Origin: Saprospiraceae bacterium
Lineage (GTDB): Bacteria; Bacteroidota; Bacteroidia; Chitinophagales; Saprospiraceae
DNA: 64,000 bases
Direction of reading: 5' to 3'
NCBI GenBank assembly: GCA_016717105.1
Contig: JADKGF010000018.1
Span: forward strand, 1-64,000
Shown here: one piece after another, positions 10,008-20,333 of the stretch
Layout of the letters: each line of letters starts with the position of its first letter
Position numbering within the stretch: position 1 is the first letter of the stretch
Position numbers and translations under genes: made by a program
Notes under the pieces: generated by a model
Told to the model about the DNA's origin: nothing
The model's database searches: none
The model's input: only the letters and a program-made list of their open reading frames with translations

Positions 10008-10607
10008 ATGAATCCTATACGATTAGTTTTATTTGATGATCACCCATGCATTACAGAAGCTATTGAAGGGTGTTTGTCAAAATACAAAAATATTCTCATT
10101 TTAGAAAAATTCAATATTGTCGAAAATTTTCTAAATTACATTAACAAAAATCATGTAGATGTAATAATAACTGGTATTTTGTCTCGTGACGAAATAGGTA
10201 TTTCAATGATTTCACAAATAAGAAAATACAATAAAAGCGCTAAAATCATTATTTTCAGTGGTGTTTCTTCGCCATATATTATTCAAACTATATTGGAAGC
10301 AGGTGCTGATGCATATGTTTCCAAAAAACAATGTGTTGAAAAATTATATCAAAAAATAATAGAAGTAAACTCGAAAGAAAATGTTGTAAATTATAAGTAT
10401 AAGACTCCAGTCCGTCTGACAATAAAAGAAAAAAATATAATTCACCTGCTTAAAGAAGGAAAATCTTCCAAAGAAATTTCAGAAATTACATGCACCTCTG
10501 TAAATACTATTAATAATCAGAAAAACCATTTAATAGAGAAATTTAAATGTGCAAATAGTAATGAATTGATTATCAAACTGATAGGATTGGGATATCTAGA
10601 GATTTAA
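10008..10607 (+). CDS. LuxR-type response regulator with non-canonical receiver domain
   Basis: The 199-residue protein has an N-terminal receiver domain (residues about 4-120) and a C-terminal LuxR/NarL helix-turn-helix (about 138-197, with SSKEISEITCTSVNTINNQ). The acidic pair D10-D11 and a Lys near 106 are present. The phospho-acceptor position reads VIITG, Gly56, where the paralogue at 15697-16293 and the decayed copy at 10810 have Asp. GGT instead of GAT is a single-base difference. The receiver may therefore act without phosphorylation, or the base is an error. It lies next to two sensor kinases that would be natural partners of this regulator type. Confidence 0.85.
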   Translation: MNPIRLVLFDDHPCITEAIEGCLSKYKNILILEKFNIVENFLNYINKNHVDVIITGILSRDEIGISMISQIRKYNKSAKIIIFSGVSSPYIIQTILEAGADAYVSKKQCVEKLYQKIIEVNSKENVVNYKYKTPVRLTIKEKNIIHLLKEGKSSKEISEITCTSVNTINNQKNHLIEKFKCANSNELIIKLIGLGYLEI

Positions 10608-10809
10608 AATCCGTGGCTCAATTTTTCTAACATATCATTAAATTACCAAAGGAAATTCAGCTTGTTTTTAGAAATTATTAAGCTTAGAAACTTTATTTAC
10701 ATATTATAAGAGTTACACTTAGAAAAAATATAAATCAAATAGCTATTTATCACTATTTTCTTATGCAAATTTATAAAATACTTTTGTCTCGGATAAAGAA
10801 ATAAATATT

Positions 10810-11412
10810 ATGGACACTTTACGTTTAGTATTATATGACGATCATCCTGTCGTAACACAAGCCATCCAAGAGTACTTATCAAAATACAATAATATAAAGG
10901 TTTTGAAAACTTTTGAAGTTGTATCAGACTTGTGAAAATGTAGTAAAACTACTGATGTAGACGTAATAATAACCGATATACTTTCTTGCGAAGAAATAGG
11001 TATTTCTATAATCTCACAAATAAAAAACATAATAAAAGATCCAAAATAATTGCCTTTAGCGCTATATCATCACCTTTTATTATTCAAACCTTGATAGATA
11101 CTGGTAGTTGATGCTTTTGTCTCCAAAAGATCAGATTTCGAAAATTTATATCATAAAAATCATAGAAGTCAATTTGAAAACCCAAGATACAAACCGTATT
11201 GTAAAGTCTCCCTGTTAAAATTACTAATAAAGAAAAGAGATATCATTCAGTTACTAAAAGAAGGAAAATCAGCAAAAGAAATCTCGGAAATCACCAATAC
11301 TTCTATTAACACTATTAATAACCAGAAATGTCATTTAATCGAGAAATTTTCTTGTGCGAACACCAATGAATTGTTGTTAAAACTAATTAGTATGGGGTAT
11401 TTAGAAATATAA
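10810..11412 (+). pseudogene. Decayed LuxR-type response regulator
   Basis: Starting with MDTLRLVLYDDHP at 10810, this copy parallels the gene at 10008 from end to end and finishes with KLISMGYLEI at 11412. An in-frame TGA interrupts it near 10932. Further frame changes near 11030, 11100 and 11215 are needed to keep the alignment. The phospho-acceptor Asp (VIITDIL) is still present. The density of lesions, at least four in 600 bases against none in the intact neighbour, suggests true decay on top of any sequencing error. Confidence 0.8.
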
Positions 11413-11614
11413 TCAAAACTAACTATACACAATGCATTTTTTTGAAATCCAATATATAAATGCATAATTTTAGCACACGCAAATTCTAATATTATTTGGA
11501 TAAAAATTTATATTTGCATAATATTATTTGCTCTCTAATTAGAAATAATAAAATCATTAATTTATAGGTTATAACAAATGCCCTATTTTTTTAATTACCA
11601 AGTGCTATAAAAAC

Positions 11615-13560
11615 ATGAATATGCATCCAAAATATCTTATTGTTTTAATTTTGCTACAAATTACATACTTCCTTAGTGCACAATCAGATATTACCTATGA
11701 TTCACTAGCCCATCTTGCCAAAACACAAATAGCTAATAATACGTTTGAAATTTCTGAGAATAAGCCTTGGCTAATAAAAAATGATCGGCTTTCTGACAAC
11801 CATAATTATATCAAAACCTTGATGCACTATAAGGAGACAACAGAATTGTGCAAAGAGCACCAATTCAACATTTTGTTTTACGTAGGTAACCTGCATTTTA
11901 CTAATAATGAATACTCTGAAGCAGAAATTATCTATAAACAGGCATACGAATTAGGAATAAAAAAAGCTGATTTATTAACAAATCTGGGAGCTGTACAAAA
12001 TTACCTTGGTAAAAATCAAGAAGCAATAAAGCATTACTTAGAATGCATTGATGTTGCAAAAAAGGAAAAAGATACTAAGTCAGAATCTCAGTGTTATTAT
12101 AATTTGGGGAATGTTTATGCAGATTTAGGAATAGAAGAAAAGTCATTAAGTTACTTTAGAATTAGTGCAGAAAATGCAAAAAGTTTAAGGGATACTGTTC
12201 AATATGTGAATTCATTAAAAAATATTGGCATTCACTATTTGAATATAACCGATCTGGACTCTGCGATGTATTACTTCACCTTGGGTAAAGATATTTCGAC
12301 AAATAGCAAATATGAAGCTTTGAAAATGCAATGCATTCAACATATAGGTATATGTTATACACAACTTGGGGACCAGCAAAAAGCCTTAACGTTGTACAAA
12401 ATTGTTGAAAATTCTATAAAGATAACCATATGGAACGTGGATTAGCAAATGTTTATTACGATTACAGCTATTCTTATAGAAAATTGGGCGAATTTGAAAA
12501 AGCTATTGATTATGCCAAAAAGAATTATAATGTTTACACTAAAATGAAAGATATCTACGGACTGCAAAATGCAGCTCAACAACTAGCAACAACCTACAAG
12601 AGCAAAGGCGACTATAAAAATGCATTATTGTATTCAGAAAAACATTTTCAGCTGTACGATTCAATACGAAAATCCCAAAATATCGAGGAAATAACAGAGC
12701 TGAGATTAAACCATGAATTTGAGTCAGAAAAAGCCGTCACTGAAGCCACTTTCCAAGCTAAAATCGAAAAGAAAAACTTAATCCAGCGTTTTTTGATTTT
12801 TGGATTGATCGCTATCTCATTATTGATGTACTTTTGGTATCGGGCGTATAGATTTATCAAGAAATCCAAAGAAACCATCACGTCACAACATGCGCAGCTA
12901 CAAATCCTAAATAATGCAAACGAAAATCTCATTTACAGCTTATCCCATGACATCAAAGAGCCTTTGCTAGGCGTAATGCTGCTTTTACAAAAATTAAAAA
13001 TAGACGACCCATATCTATCTCAAGCCTCTTCTGCTTTAGAAAAGCAAGTTACAGCTGTAAATATTATAATGAATAATCTATTGCAAAATAAAATTAATAA
13101 TAGTTCAGATGCAAATTCGATTTGCGATTTAAAAGCCATAAATGAAACCATTGATTCTGTAGTAAAAAGTTTGGACTATAATATAAAAGAAAAAAATATT
13201 ACCATCAATAATAAGCTCAAAGACCAAATACAAGACATCACTTTGAAAATTTCAAGGCAAAAACTCTACCTTGTTTTACTCAATGTAGTCAGTAATGCTA
13301 TAAAACACAGTGATCATTTTGGATCAATTGATATTTTTTCAGAGAATAACTTTATTTTACTTAGGGATTATGGTAAAGGGATAGATAAAGAAATACTCGA
13401 AAAAATAGAAGAAAATAAAATTGTTACACAAACAAATAAGACAACACCAGGCAGTACTGGTTTAGGATTATATCTCATAAAAAATCTCTTACAAGACACA
13501 GACATAAAGATGACCATTCAAAATGCTCAAGGGCGAGGTACTATTGTGGCTATTGGTTGA
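11615..13560 (+). CDS. TPR-domain sensor histidine kinase, one frameshift
   Basis: The first frame (11615-12445) has a signal peptide ending near FLSAQS and tetratricopeptide repeats. The second (12430-13560) has more TPRs, a coiled segment, one membrane helix (LIFGLIAISLLMYFWY), the H-box LIYSLSHDIKEP, and the ATPase with N-box NVVSNAIKHS, DYGKG and GSTGLGLYLIKNLL. The break is at 12412, where TT stands for an expected TTT: restoring one T gives KIVENFYKDNHMERGLANVYYDY, matching the paralogue downstream. The TPR part is predicted periplasmic, and the kinase would phosphorylate a neighbouring LuxR-type regulator. The restored length is about 648 residues. Confidence 0.85.
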
Positions 13561-13700
13561 TTTTTGTAATAACATTTTGTATTCATTTGTATATTTGCCG
13601 AATTTTATTTGCATGTCATTTAGGATTGTTAAAATCATTAATAGACACCATGATGCAAAGCACTTATTTCAATGCCAACAAATTTCAATAATATCTCATA

Positions 13701-15637
13701 ATGAAGCCGAAATATTTTGTATTTATTATAATTATAATAATTGCCCAGTCATCAGTATCCCAATCGCTTATTACCTATGACTCATTGGCCAATATCGCCA
13801 AATCAAAGATAGCGAATAATACTTTTGATTATAAAAATCGAAAAACTTGGTTCGAAAAATTTGACACTCAATCTGAAAGCAAAAACTACATTTCTACCTT
13901 ATTAGACTTTATGGAATCTACGAAATTGTCGCAACAAGACGAATTGATTATCATAGAATATATTGGTAAATTGTATTCAATAAATGGTGAATATGCGGAG
14001 TCTGAGGCACTTCAAGAGAAGGCTTATGAAAGAGGATTGATAAGTGTCAATCTTCTTACAAATCTTGGTGCAAATGAAAATTATCTCGGCAAAAATCAGG
14101 AGGCGTTACAACATTACCTAGAATGTATCGATTTGTCAATAAAAACTAATGCTAAAATTTCGGAAATAATTTGCGATTTAAATATTGGAAAATTATATGC
14201 TGATCTAGGGATAAATAATAAATCTCGCGAGTATTTTAGAATAGCATCGAATAATGCACAATCTATAAAAGATACATTTTATTATGCAACAGCGCTTAAA
14301 AATCTCGGCATCCAATATTTAAATCTACCCAATATAGACTCTGCGTTATATTATTTTACAAGCGCAAAGAATTTATTGACAAAAGATGATCAGCAAATGC
14401 TTAAAATGCAGTGTATCCACCATATTGGTATTTGTTATTCCGAATTGGGCGATCATCAAAAAGCTTTAGAGTTATACAAAATAGTTGAAAATTTCTACAA
14501 AGAAGGTAATCATGAAAGGGAACTTGCCAATGTATATTATGATTATAGTTATTCTTATATCGAAATGGGCGATTTTGACAAAGCCATTGATTATGCAAAA
14601 CGCAATCATACTATTTATGTAAATTTAAAAGATATTATTTCACAACAATCTGCCAGTAAACAGCTTGCAGAGATTTATAAGAAGAAAGGTGACTATAAAA
14701 ATGCGTTATTATACCACGAACAATTTTTTCAATTATACGATTCTATCCGAAAAACCAAGAATATTGAAGAAGTCACAGAACTGAGATTAAATCACAAATT
14801 TGAATCTGAAAAGCTATTACAAAAGCTTTATACCAATCCAAAATCGAAAGACAAAGTTTTATTCAAAATACCTTGATTTTTGGTATGATAGCAATTTCTT
14901 TACTAATGTATTTTTGGTATTGGGCCTACAAGGTCATTAAAAAATCTAAGGAAACGATCACATCACAACATGCTCAACTCCAAATCCTCAATAATGCTAA
15001 TGAAAATCTAATATATAGCTTGTCCCATGATATAAAGGAGCCACTACTCGGAGTACTCCTGCTTTTACAAAAACTAAAAATAGAAGATCCATTTCTATCA
15101 CAAGCATCAGCAGCTTTGGAAAATCAGGTAAATGCTGTAAATATCATAGTGAATAATCTATTGCAAAACAAAATTAATAACAATGGGCCAGATTCGAATT
15201 GCAACTTGCAAGAAATCAATGAAACGATAGACTCAGTAATAAAAAGCCTAAATTATAGCATCAAAGAAAAGAATATTACCATTAATAATAAATTACAGGA
15301 TCAAATCCAAGACATCACATTGAAAATTTCGAAACAAAAACTCTACCTAATCTTACTTAATGTCATCAGCAACTCTATAAAACACAGCGATGATTTCCAA
15401 TCTATCGATATATTTTCTGAAAACAATAGCATATTGCTTAGGGATTATGGGAAAGGAATAGCAAAAGACATTCTCGCAAGAATAGCTGATAATAAAATGG
15501 TTCCCCAAACTGGCAAAGCAGTTTCAGGTAGTACAGGCTTAGGATTATATCTCATAAAAAATCTATTGCAGGACACAGATGTAAAGATGACCATCCAAAA
15601 TGCAGATGGGCGAGGTACTATTGTGGCGATTGGTTGA
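13701..15637 (+). CDS. TPR-domain sensor histidine kinase, tandem paralogue, one frameshift
   Basis: This gene has the same architecture and high similarity over its whole length to the kinase just upstream: signal peptide (MKPKYFVFIIIIIIAQ), TPRs, a membrane helix (LIFGMIAISLLMYFWYW), H-box SLSHDIKEP, N-box NVISNSIKHS, DYGKG, and GSTGLGLYLIK. Frame one is 13701-14876 and frame two 14873-15637. The break is the A run at 14809-14812: one more A gives ESEKAITKALYQSKIE, which aligns with the first copy. The pair arose by tandem duplication and probably senses related signals. Confidence 0.85.
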
Positions 15638-15696
15638 AAGATAGGAGCATCAGTTACCCATCATTGATGGAAAATCTTATAGTAATTCTAGTTATT

Positions 15697-16293
15697 TCAT
15701 AAAAGCGTTATCAACCCAGATTGAGCCAACTTAACGATTAACTCAGTACTATTTGTACACCCAAATTTATCTAACAAATTATTTTTTTGATTATTTATGG
15801 TGTTTACTGATGACGAAAGTAAATCTGCAATCTCTTTTGCAGACAATCCTTTTGCTAGTAATAGCGCAATTTCTATCTCTTTTTTTGTGAGTTTAACAAG
15901 CTTTGTATTAGTTTTTTTTGTAGGTAGTGTGATATTTTGACATAATGTTTGAACCGAATTCCACAAACTATTTAGTGGTTCTTTTTTATTGATGATTTCG
16001 GTTACACCCATTTCCAAAAGCATATCCTTGATAAACTCATTTGTTACACTCGTATAGACAATGATCTTAATATGTGGATATAAATGAAATACCTGTTCAA
16101 ATAAGCTAAATCCTACATCCTCATCAGAAAGCAAGTCTGAAATAATAATTTCGACATCATTGTCATGTAAATATGCCAAGGTATCTGATACATTGTGTTT
16201 CCGAACTAATTTGATTTCATGTGACTGCTTGAGAAAATAACTTTCTATTGCTTCTGTTACAAACTCGTGATCATCATATATAAGTATATTCAT
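15697..16293 (-). CDS. LuxR-type response regulator (canonical receiver)
   Basis: The 198-residue protein converges on the second kinase. The receiver domain has the acidic pair D7-D8, phospho-acceptor D53 in IIISDLLSDEDVG, and a Lys near residue 103 (INKKEP). The LuxR-type HTH is LSAKEIADLLSSSVNTINNQK. It is the intact, phosphorylatable relative of the regulator at 10008. Together with kinases 11615 and 13701 it likely forms a local signalling module. Target genes cannot be read from the sequence. Confidence 0.88.
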   Translation of the reverse strand: MNILIYDDHEFVTEAIESYFLKQSHEIKLVRKHNVSDTLAYLHDNDVEIIISDLLSDEDVGFSLFEQVFHLYPHIKIIVYTSVTNEFIKDMLLEMGVTEIINKKEPLNSLWNSVQTLCQNITLPTKKTNTKLVKLTKKEIEIALLLAKGLSAKEIADLLSSSVNTINNQKNNLLDKFGCTNSTELIVKLAQSGLITLL

Positions 16294-16720
16294 TATTAGC
16301 TAATTATATGATTTCATTTCTAGGTTTAATGACATGTAATCAAATTATGAATGCTACTTATAGCGTATTAAATTAAACAATATTAAAGCCTTTTTTACTC
16401 GATTTATACAAGAACAAATGTAGTAAAATAATCTTATGTAAGTAATACATTAAGCCTGAATTATGAATTAGGATTCTTCACAAAAAGCTAAACTACAATA
16501 AATCAGCAACTTAGCATCTAAAAACAGACTGCATTCTGATATTGCACTATCATACCTATAGTAGAGCTGTACAAGTTATGGTTATGGTGAAACTTCTGAT
16601 TTGCAGTTTTATTCAACATCAATCATGCTTGCAGGGAGACTAACTACATAATAGTATGCTCAGCAATAGATTTCCCAATGCATATTTATGTTTTTTGCAA
16701 ATTATTTGGAGATTTTCCAA
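16294..16720. other. Intergenic region, nothing recognised
   Basis: About 430 bases lie between the start of the minus-strand regulator and the terminator of the DUF2853 gene. Composition is AT-rich with scattered stops in all frames. I see no ORF, RNA gene or strong palindrome. The regulator's promoter should lie at the left end. Confidence 0.4.
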
Positions 16721-16756
16721 TAAAAAAATGGGCAATCTTATTCAAGAATGCCCATT
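16721..16756 (-). terminator. Rho-independent terminator after the DUF2853 gene
   Basis: The stem AATGGGCA (16727-16734) pairs with TGCCCATT (16749-16756). On the minus strand the stem is followed by a run of seven T. It sits 28 bases after the DUF2853 stop. Confidence 0.8.
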
Positions 16757-16783
16757 AATCATTAAATCTGATAATCGTAAAGA

Positions 16784-17122
16784 TTAAGCGTACACAGATT
16801 CTTTTTTAAATTTCATAACTAATAGTGCGTAAACTATTGCTCTGTGTTTGTTTCTGTTGCTTGTACCCATGGCAGCAGTAGCTTCATCTATTGCTTTGTC
16901 CAATTCAGCTGAGTCCGCTAATCCTAATTTTTTGATTAGGAAATTGTTTTTAACTCTTGCCTTTTCTTCTGCATCAGACCCTGAAACTAAAGACACATCT
17001 GTCAAATATATAGATGGTCCCAATCCTTTTGCAACTTTAGTAAGCAATTCTGTAGGAATTTTCAATCCTAACTCTTTGGCATTTGCCACATACATTGCTA
17101 CTTTTTCATCAAATTTGCTCAT
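16784..17122 (-). CDS. DUF2853 family protein
   Basis: The 112-residue soluble protein matches the DUF2853 pattern from end to end: MSKFDEKVA start, a central VAKGLGPSIYL..VS block, VKNNFLIKKLGL, and a C-terminal SSxRNKxRAxxYxLLxxKFKKES-type end (here GTSNRNKHRAIVYALL). The family's function is unknown and no catalytic motif is visible. It follows the YegP/OmpA gene by 46 bases on the same strand and ends at a strong terminator, so the two are probably co-transcribed. Confidence 0.9.
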   Translation of the reverse strand: MSKFDEKVAMYVANAKELGLKIPTELLTKVAKGLGPSIYLTDVSLVSGSDAEEKARVKNNFLIKKLGLADSAELDKAIDEATAAMGTSNRNKHRAIVYALLVMKFKKESVYA

Positions 17123-17168
17123 TGATTTTTTGTTTAATATGTTTAAAAAATAATTAACCTTAGATATT

Positions 17169-19613
17169 TTATTTACCTTTCAAATCAGTTGGAACGACAG
17201 GTGGAATTGATTTACATACATCGACACCGTTAGCATCCTGAACATAAAGCTCTACCCTTCTATTAAATCTTCGTCCACTATCATCACTTGTATTCACCGC
17301 TATTGGTTCTCCTTCACTAAATGCCCCAGTTGTTATCCTTCCTGCTTCGATTCCTTTTGATACAAGTACATCTTTTGCTGCTTGTGCTCTATTTGCTGAC
17401 AATCTTTGATTATAATCATCATTTCCCTTCGAATCTGTAAATGCCTTCAAAACTCCCTTATATGTTGGATTTTCCTTCAATATTTTTGCCATCAGCGTCA
17501 GTTCACCATTTGCATCAGATTTAATATCAAATTTGTCAAAATCAAATAATATCCAATTCAAATCGCAACTTGGTTTTGTTTCTTGAATAGGCGTTTCAAC
17601 TTTTTCAATTTTTTCGGTTACGACTTTTGCTGTATCCGCAACAACTGGTGCTGTCGTATTCACTTCTTCTACTGCGGCTTTTGACGCAACTTCTGTCTTT
17701 TGGTCACCACATGATTTCCATAGGAAGAATAATGGTATCAATAGTAATGGCAATAACCACCATAATTTGAATCCAGAAGATGAAGCAGCTGCAACTGGGG
17801 CAACTATAGGTGCAACTGGTATTTTCGCACTTGCTGTAACTGCTGGAGTTGCTGCACTAACAGGTGCAGCGACTGGTGCTATCGGCACTATTACTGCTCC
17901 TTCTTTCTCCGCACACGATCTACCGACTTCTCTGCCTGTAGTATCCTTTAACACATGAAAGAAATTACCATTTTCACGAATGGTTTCATATTTGGTAGTG
18001 TCATTGAGATGTTTGATCACACCTTTGAGCTCTTGGTCTCTCTCTTGAGCTGTCTTAAATCCTTCGCTGCGAAGTCTAACATCACCATTTTCTTTGTAAA
18101 CAACAAAGTAGAATTTGCCGTTTTTATGTTTGAAAAATGCAATATTGTGCAATTTATCACTTACCGCAAATCCTTTGTATTCTACGCAATTAAGATAATC
18201 ATCGCTTTTCTCAGGTTCCTTATATTTTGTCTCCGGTTTTTCAAAACTTGCAGCGGATGCAACTGCAGCAGCAGCAGCAGCAATCGGAGCAGCTATATTA
18301 ATTTTCTCTTCTACTTCAATTTTAGGCTCTTCAATAACTGCTGGAACAACAGGAGTCACAATTGGTGCAACTATAGCACTAACATCTTCTACTTTTGACG
18401 GTTTATCCAACATTGCCCAAAGCGCTGCTTCAGAATCTTTAGGACATGATCTTCCTATTTCTTGATGATTTCCCGCTTTTAATATCAGAAAATAAGCACC
18501 ATGTTCTTCTTCTACTTTATATCTTTCTCTTATTTCACGATTTTTAAGTACAGAATTCAATCCATTATCTCTAGCACCTGTAGTAGGATATCCTTCGCTC
18601 CTTAAGATAACTTCACCATCTTGACTAAACCATGCAAAATAATATTTGCCTGTATTTTCGTGTTGGAATCTGATAAAACCATCTTCATCCACAAGCTTTG
18701 CATCATATTTTTCTTTGTATTCTCTGCAAATCATATAATCATCTGCCTCAGAATCTGTTGAAGTTTCAGGCTTCAAATTAGCTATAAGTGCTGCAGCTTG
18801 TTTTGCTCTTTCTGACGGTAAGTACATATTGGCTTCTTCTTTTGTATTGAACATACAAGAACGGCCGATTTCTTGATGATTTCCTGCCTTTAGTGTCAAA
18901 AAGTAAGCTCCATGACTTTCTTCAATCTTATACCTTTCTTCAATATCTCTATTTTTCTTTACAGATTCCAAGCCATTGTCTCTTGCTCCTGTTGTTGGAT
19001 AACCTTCGCTTCGTAGTATGATTTTACCATCTGTGGCTACCCATGCAAAATAGTATTTACCAGTATTTTCATGTTGAAATTTAATAAATCCATCTTCGTC
19101 AATTGTAGAAGTTTGAACTTTTTCTTCATACTCACGACATATCATGTAATCATCATCTTCTGAATTATCACTTTCGGTTGCAAAAGCAAAACCCGGAACT
19201 TTGACACTTCCCGCTTCTACCGACGCCAATCTTAAAAATTCGGCTGCAAATGCTGCTCGGCTTGAAGGTAGATACGATTTTGCTTCTTCTTCGGTTTCTT
19301 CAGGACATGATCGAGCGATTTCTTGGTGGTTGCCAGCTTTTAGTACCAAAACCCAACTACCGTCTTCCAATTGTTTTGTACTATACTTTTCTTCATCATT
19401 TATATTTTTCAAAACTGATGCAATTCCATTTTCTCTACCTGCTTCTGAAGCATACCCTTCGCTCCTAAGAACTACAATACCGTGATCTATAAATGAAAAA
19501 TAAAATTCTCCTTCGCTTTCAAAACGATAAAAACCTTGTTCATCAATAAGATTACCTTGATATGCTTCGCATGGCAAATAATCATCTCCTACCTTTTTAA
19601 TGGAATCGCTCAT
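17169..19613 (-). CDS. Four-domain YegP (DUF1508) protein with membrane helix and OmpA domain
   Basis: I start at MSDSIKK (19613) rather than at the first in-frame Met 33 bases upstream, because the DUF1508 block begins directly after it. Four DUF1508 modules lie at about residues 9-105, 153-260, 290-390 and 460-560. Each has the YFxxxxxDGxxxLRSEGY core, and the first three also keep the LKAGNHQEI(A/G)RSC end. Then come an Ala/Pro/Val-rich linker, one membrane helix (WWLLPLLLIPLFFLW, about 620-640) and an OmpA-type peptidoglycan-binding domain (LFDFDKFDIKSDA, then RRFNRRVELYV). There is no signal peptide, so the modules should be cytoplasmic and the OmpA part periplasmic. DUF1508 function is unknown. 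The fourth module is the most diverged. Confidence 0.88.
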   Translation of the reverse strand: MSDSIKKVGDDYLPCEAYQGNLIDEQGFYRFESEGEFYFSFIDHGIVVLRSEGYASEAGRENGIASVLKNINDEEKYSTKQLEDGSWVLVLKAGNHQEIARSCPEETEEEAKSYLPSSRAAFAAEFLRLASVEAGSVKVPGFAFATESDNSEDDDYMICREYEEKVQTSTIDEDGFIKFQHENTGKYYFAWVATDGKIILRSEGYPTTGARDNGLESVKKNRDIEERYKIEESHGAYFLTLKAGNHQEIGRSCMFNTKEEANMYLPSERAKQAAALIANLKPETSTDSEADDYMICREYKEKYDAKLVDEDGFIRFQHENTGKYYFAWFSQDGEVILRSEGYPTTGARDNGLNSVLKNREIRERYKVEEEHGAYFLILKAGNHQEIGRSCPKDSEAALWAMLDKPSKVEDVSAIVAPIVTPVVPAVIEEPKIEVEEKINIAAPIAAAAAAVASAASFEKPETKYKEPEKSDDYLNCVEYKGFAVSDKLHNIAFFKHKNGKFYFVVYKENGDVRLRSEGFKTAQERDQELKGVIKHLNDTTKYETIRENGNFFHVLKDTTGREVGRSCAEKEGAVIVPIAPVAAPVSAATPAVTASAKIPVAPIVAPVAAASSSGFKLWWLLPLLLIPLFFLWKSCGDQKTEVASKAAVEEVNTTAPVVADTAKVVTEKIEKVETPIQETKPSCDLNWILFDFDKFDIKSDANGELTLMAKILKENPTYKGVLKAFTDSKGNDDYNQRLSANRAQAAKDVLVSKGIEAGRITTGAFSEGEPIAVNTSDDSGRRFNRRVELYVQDANGVDVCKSIPPVVPTDLKGK

Positions 19614-19826
19614 TTTAGAATATCTTTTTTTTAATTTATAAAACATATGTTCTGACGTACTTACATTAAGAAAGTAACAGTAAATACATAGGAAAATTTA
19701 AAATAAATGGGATGTCGCAAATATAGTAATAAAATGTTAAATATTGCATTTAATTTTAGTTGCAACAAAAAGAATTTATTTCAACTAAAAAATCAAATAT
19801 AAATTTACAATTTTCACCTTTTATAA

Positions 19827-20333
19827 TTAAATTATGTCCAAAACATCAGGAGCTGAAACTACTATTGGGTTTAAGAAACTATATCTAAGGCAAAAATCTA
19901 ATACCAATGTATCACGAACAACGATAATTATTTTATAATTTTGATCCAATCGATTTGCCGAAGCTAAAAATTCGCTCAAGTTTGGTTCATGTCCCATTCC
20001 ATTCATTTCTAATTTCCCTACTTCATCAATAACAAAAACTGGAGTAGGGCAATTTAAATAATCTGACATTAATTGCTTACAAATTTCAAAGCCACTATTT
20101 AGAAAATAGAATTTGCCTATCGAAACAAAAGGTTGGTTTAACTCATTTTCGATTGTTTCAAAGTTGTGATATGTACTAGTTTTTAAACCAAAAATTACCC
20201 GCTTTTCTCCTAAATCTGGTGTAAGAAAGCCACTTACTTCCTGTCGATTTCCGAAAGTACTCATTAAGTTGGATGTTTTACCAGATCGTATTGGGCCACT
20301 TAAAATTAGAAATTCAGCCATTTTCATTTTCAC
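19827..20333 (-). CDS. THEP1-like P-loop nucleoside-triphosphatase
   Basis: The 168-residue protein has a Walker A GPIRSGKT (residues about 13-20) and a Walker B FVIDEVGKLE (about 99-108), as in the THEP1/NTPase family that hydrolyses nucleoside triphosphates. Alternative starts lie 6 and 12 bases downstream; MAEFLILSG at 20321 fits the family best. It overlaps the end of the upstream membrane protein gene by up to 20 bases, which implies translational coupling. It closes the osmC-metZ-membrane protein operon. The physiological substrate is unknown; a partnership with the membrane protein is inferred from the overlap. Confidence 0.75.
   Translation of the reverse strand: MKMKMAEFLILSGPIRSGKTSNLMSTFGNRQEVSGFLTPDLGEKRVIFGLKTSTYHNFETIENELNQPFVSIGKFYFLNSGFEICKQLMSDYLNCPTPVFVIDEVGKLEMNGMGHEPNLSEFLASANRLDQNYKIIIVVRDTLVLDFCLRYSFLNPIVVSAPDVLDII

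Noticed and set aside
16294..16720. Small RNA or riboswitch in the gap
   Set aside because: No stable conserved-looking structure or known riboswitch core was recognisable by eye.
17767..18398. Plus-strand ORFs opposite the YegP-OmpA gene
   Set aside because: Shadow frames of the Ala/Pro/Val-rich linker on the other strand; no family pattern.
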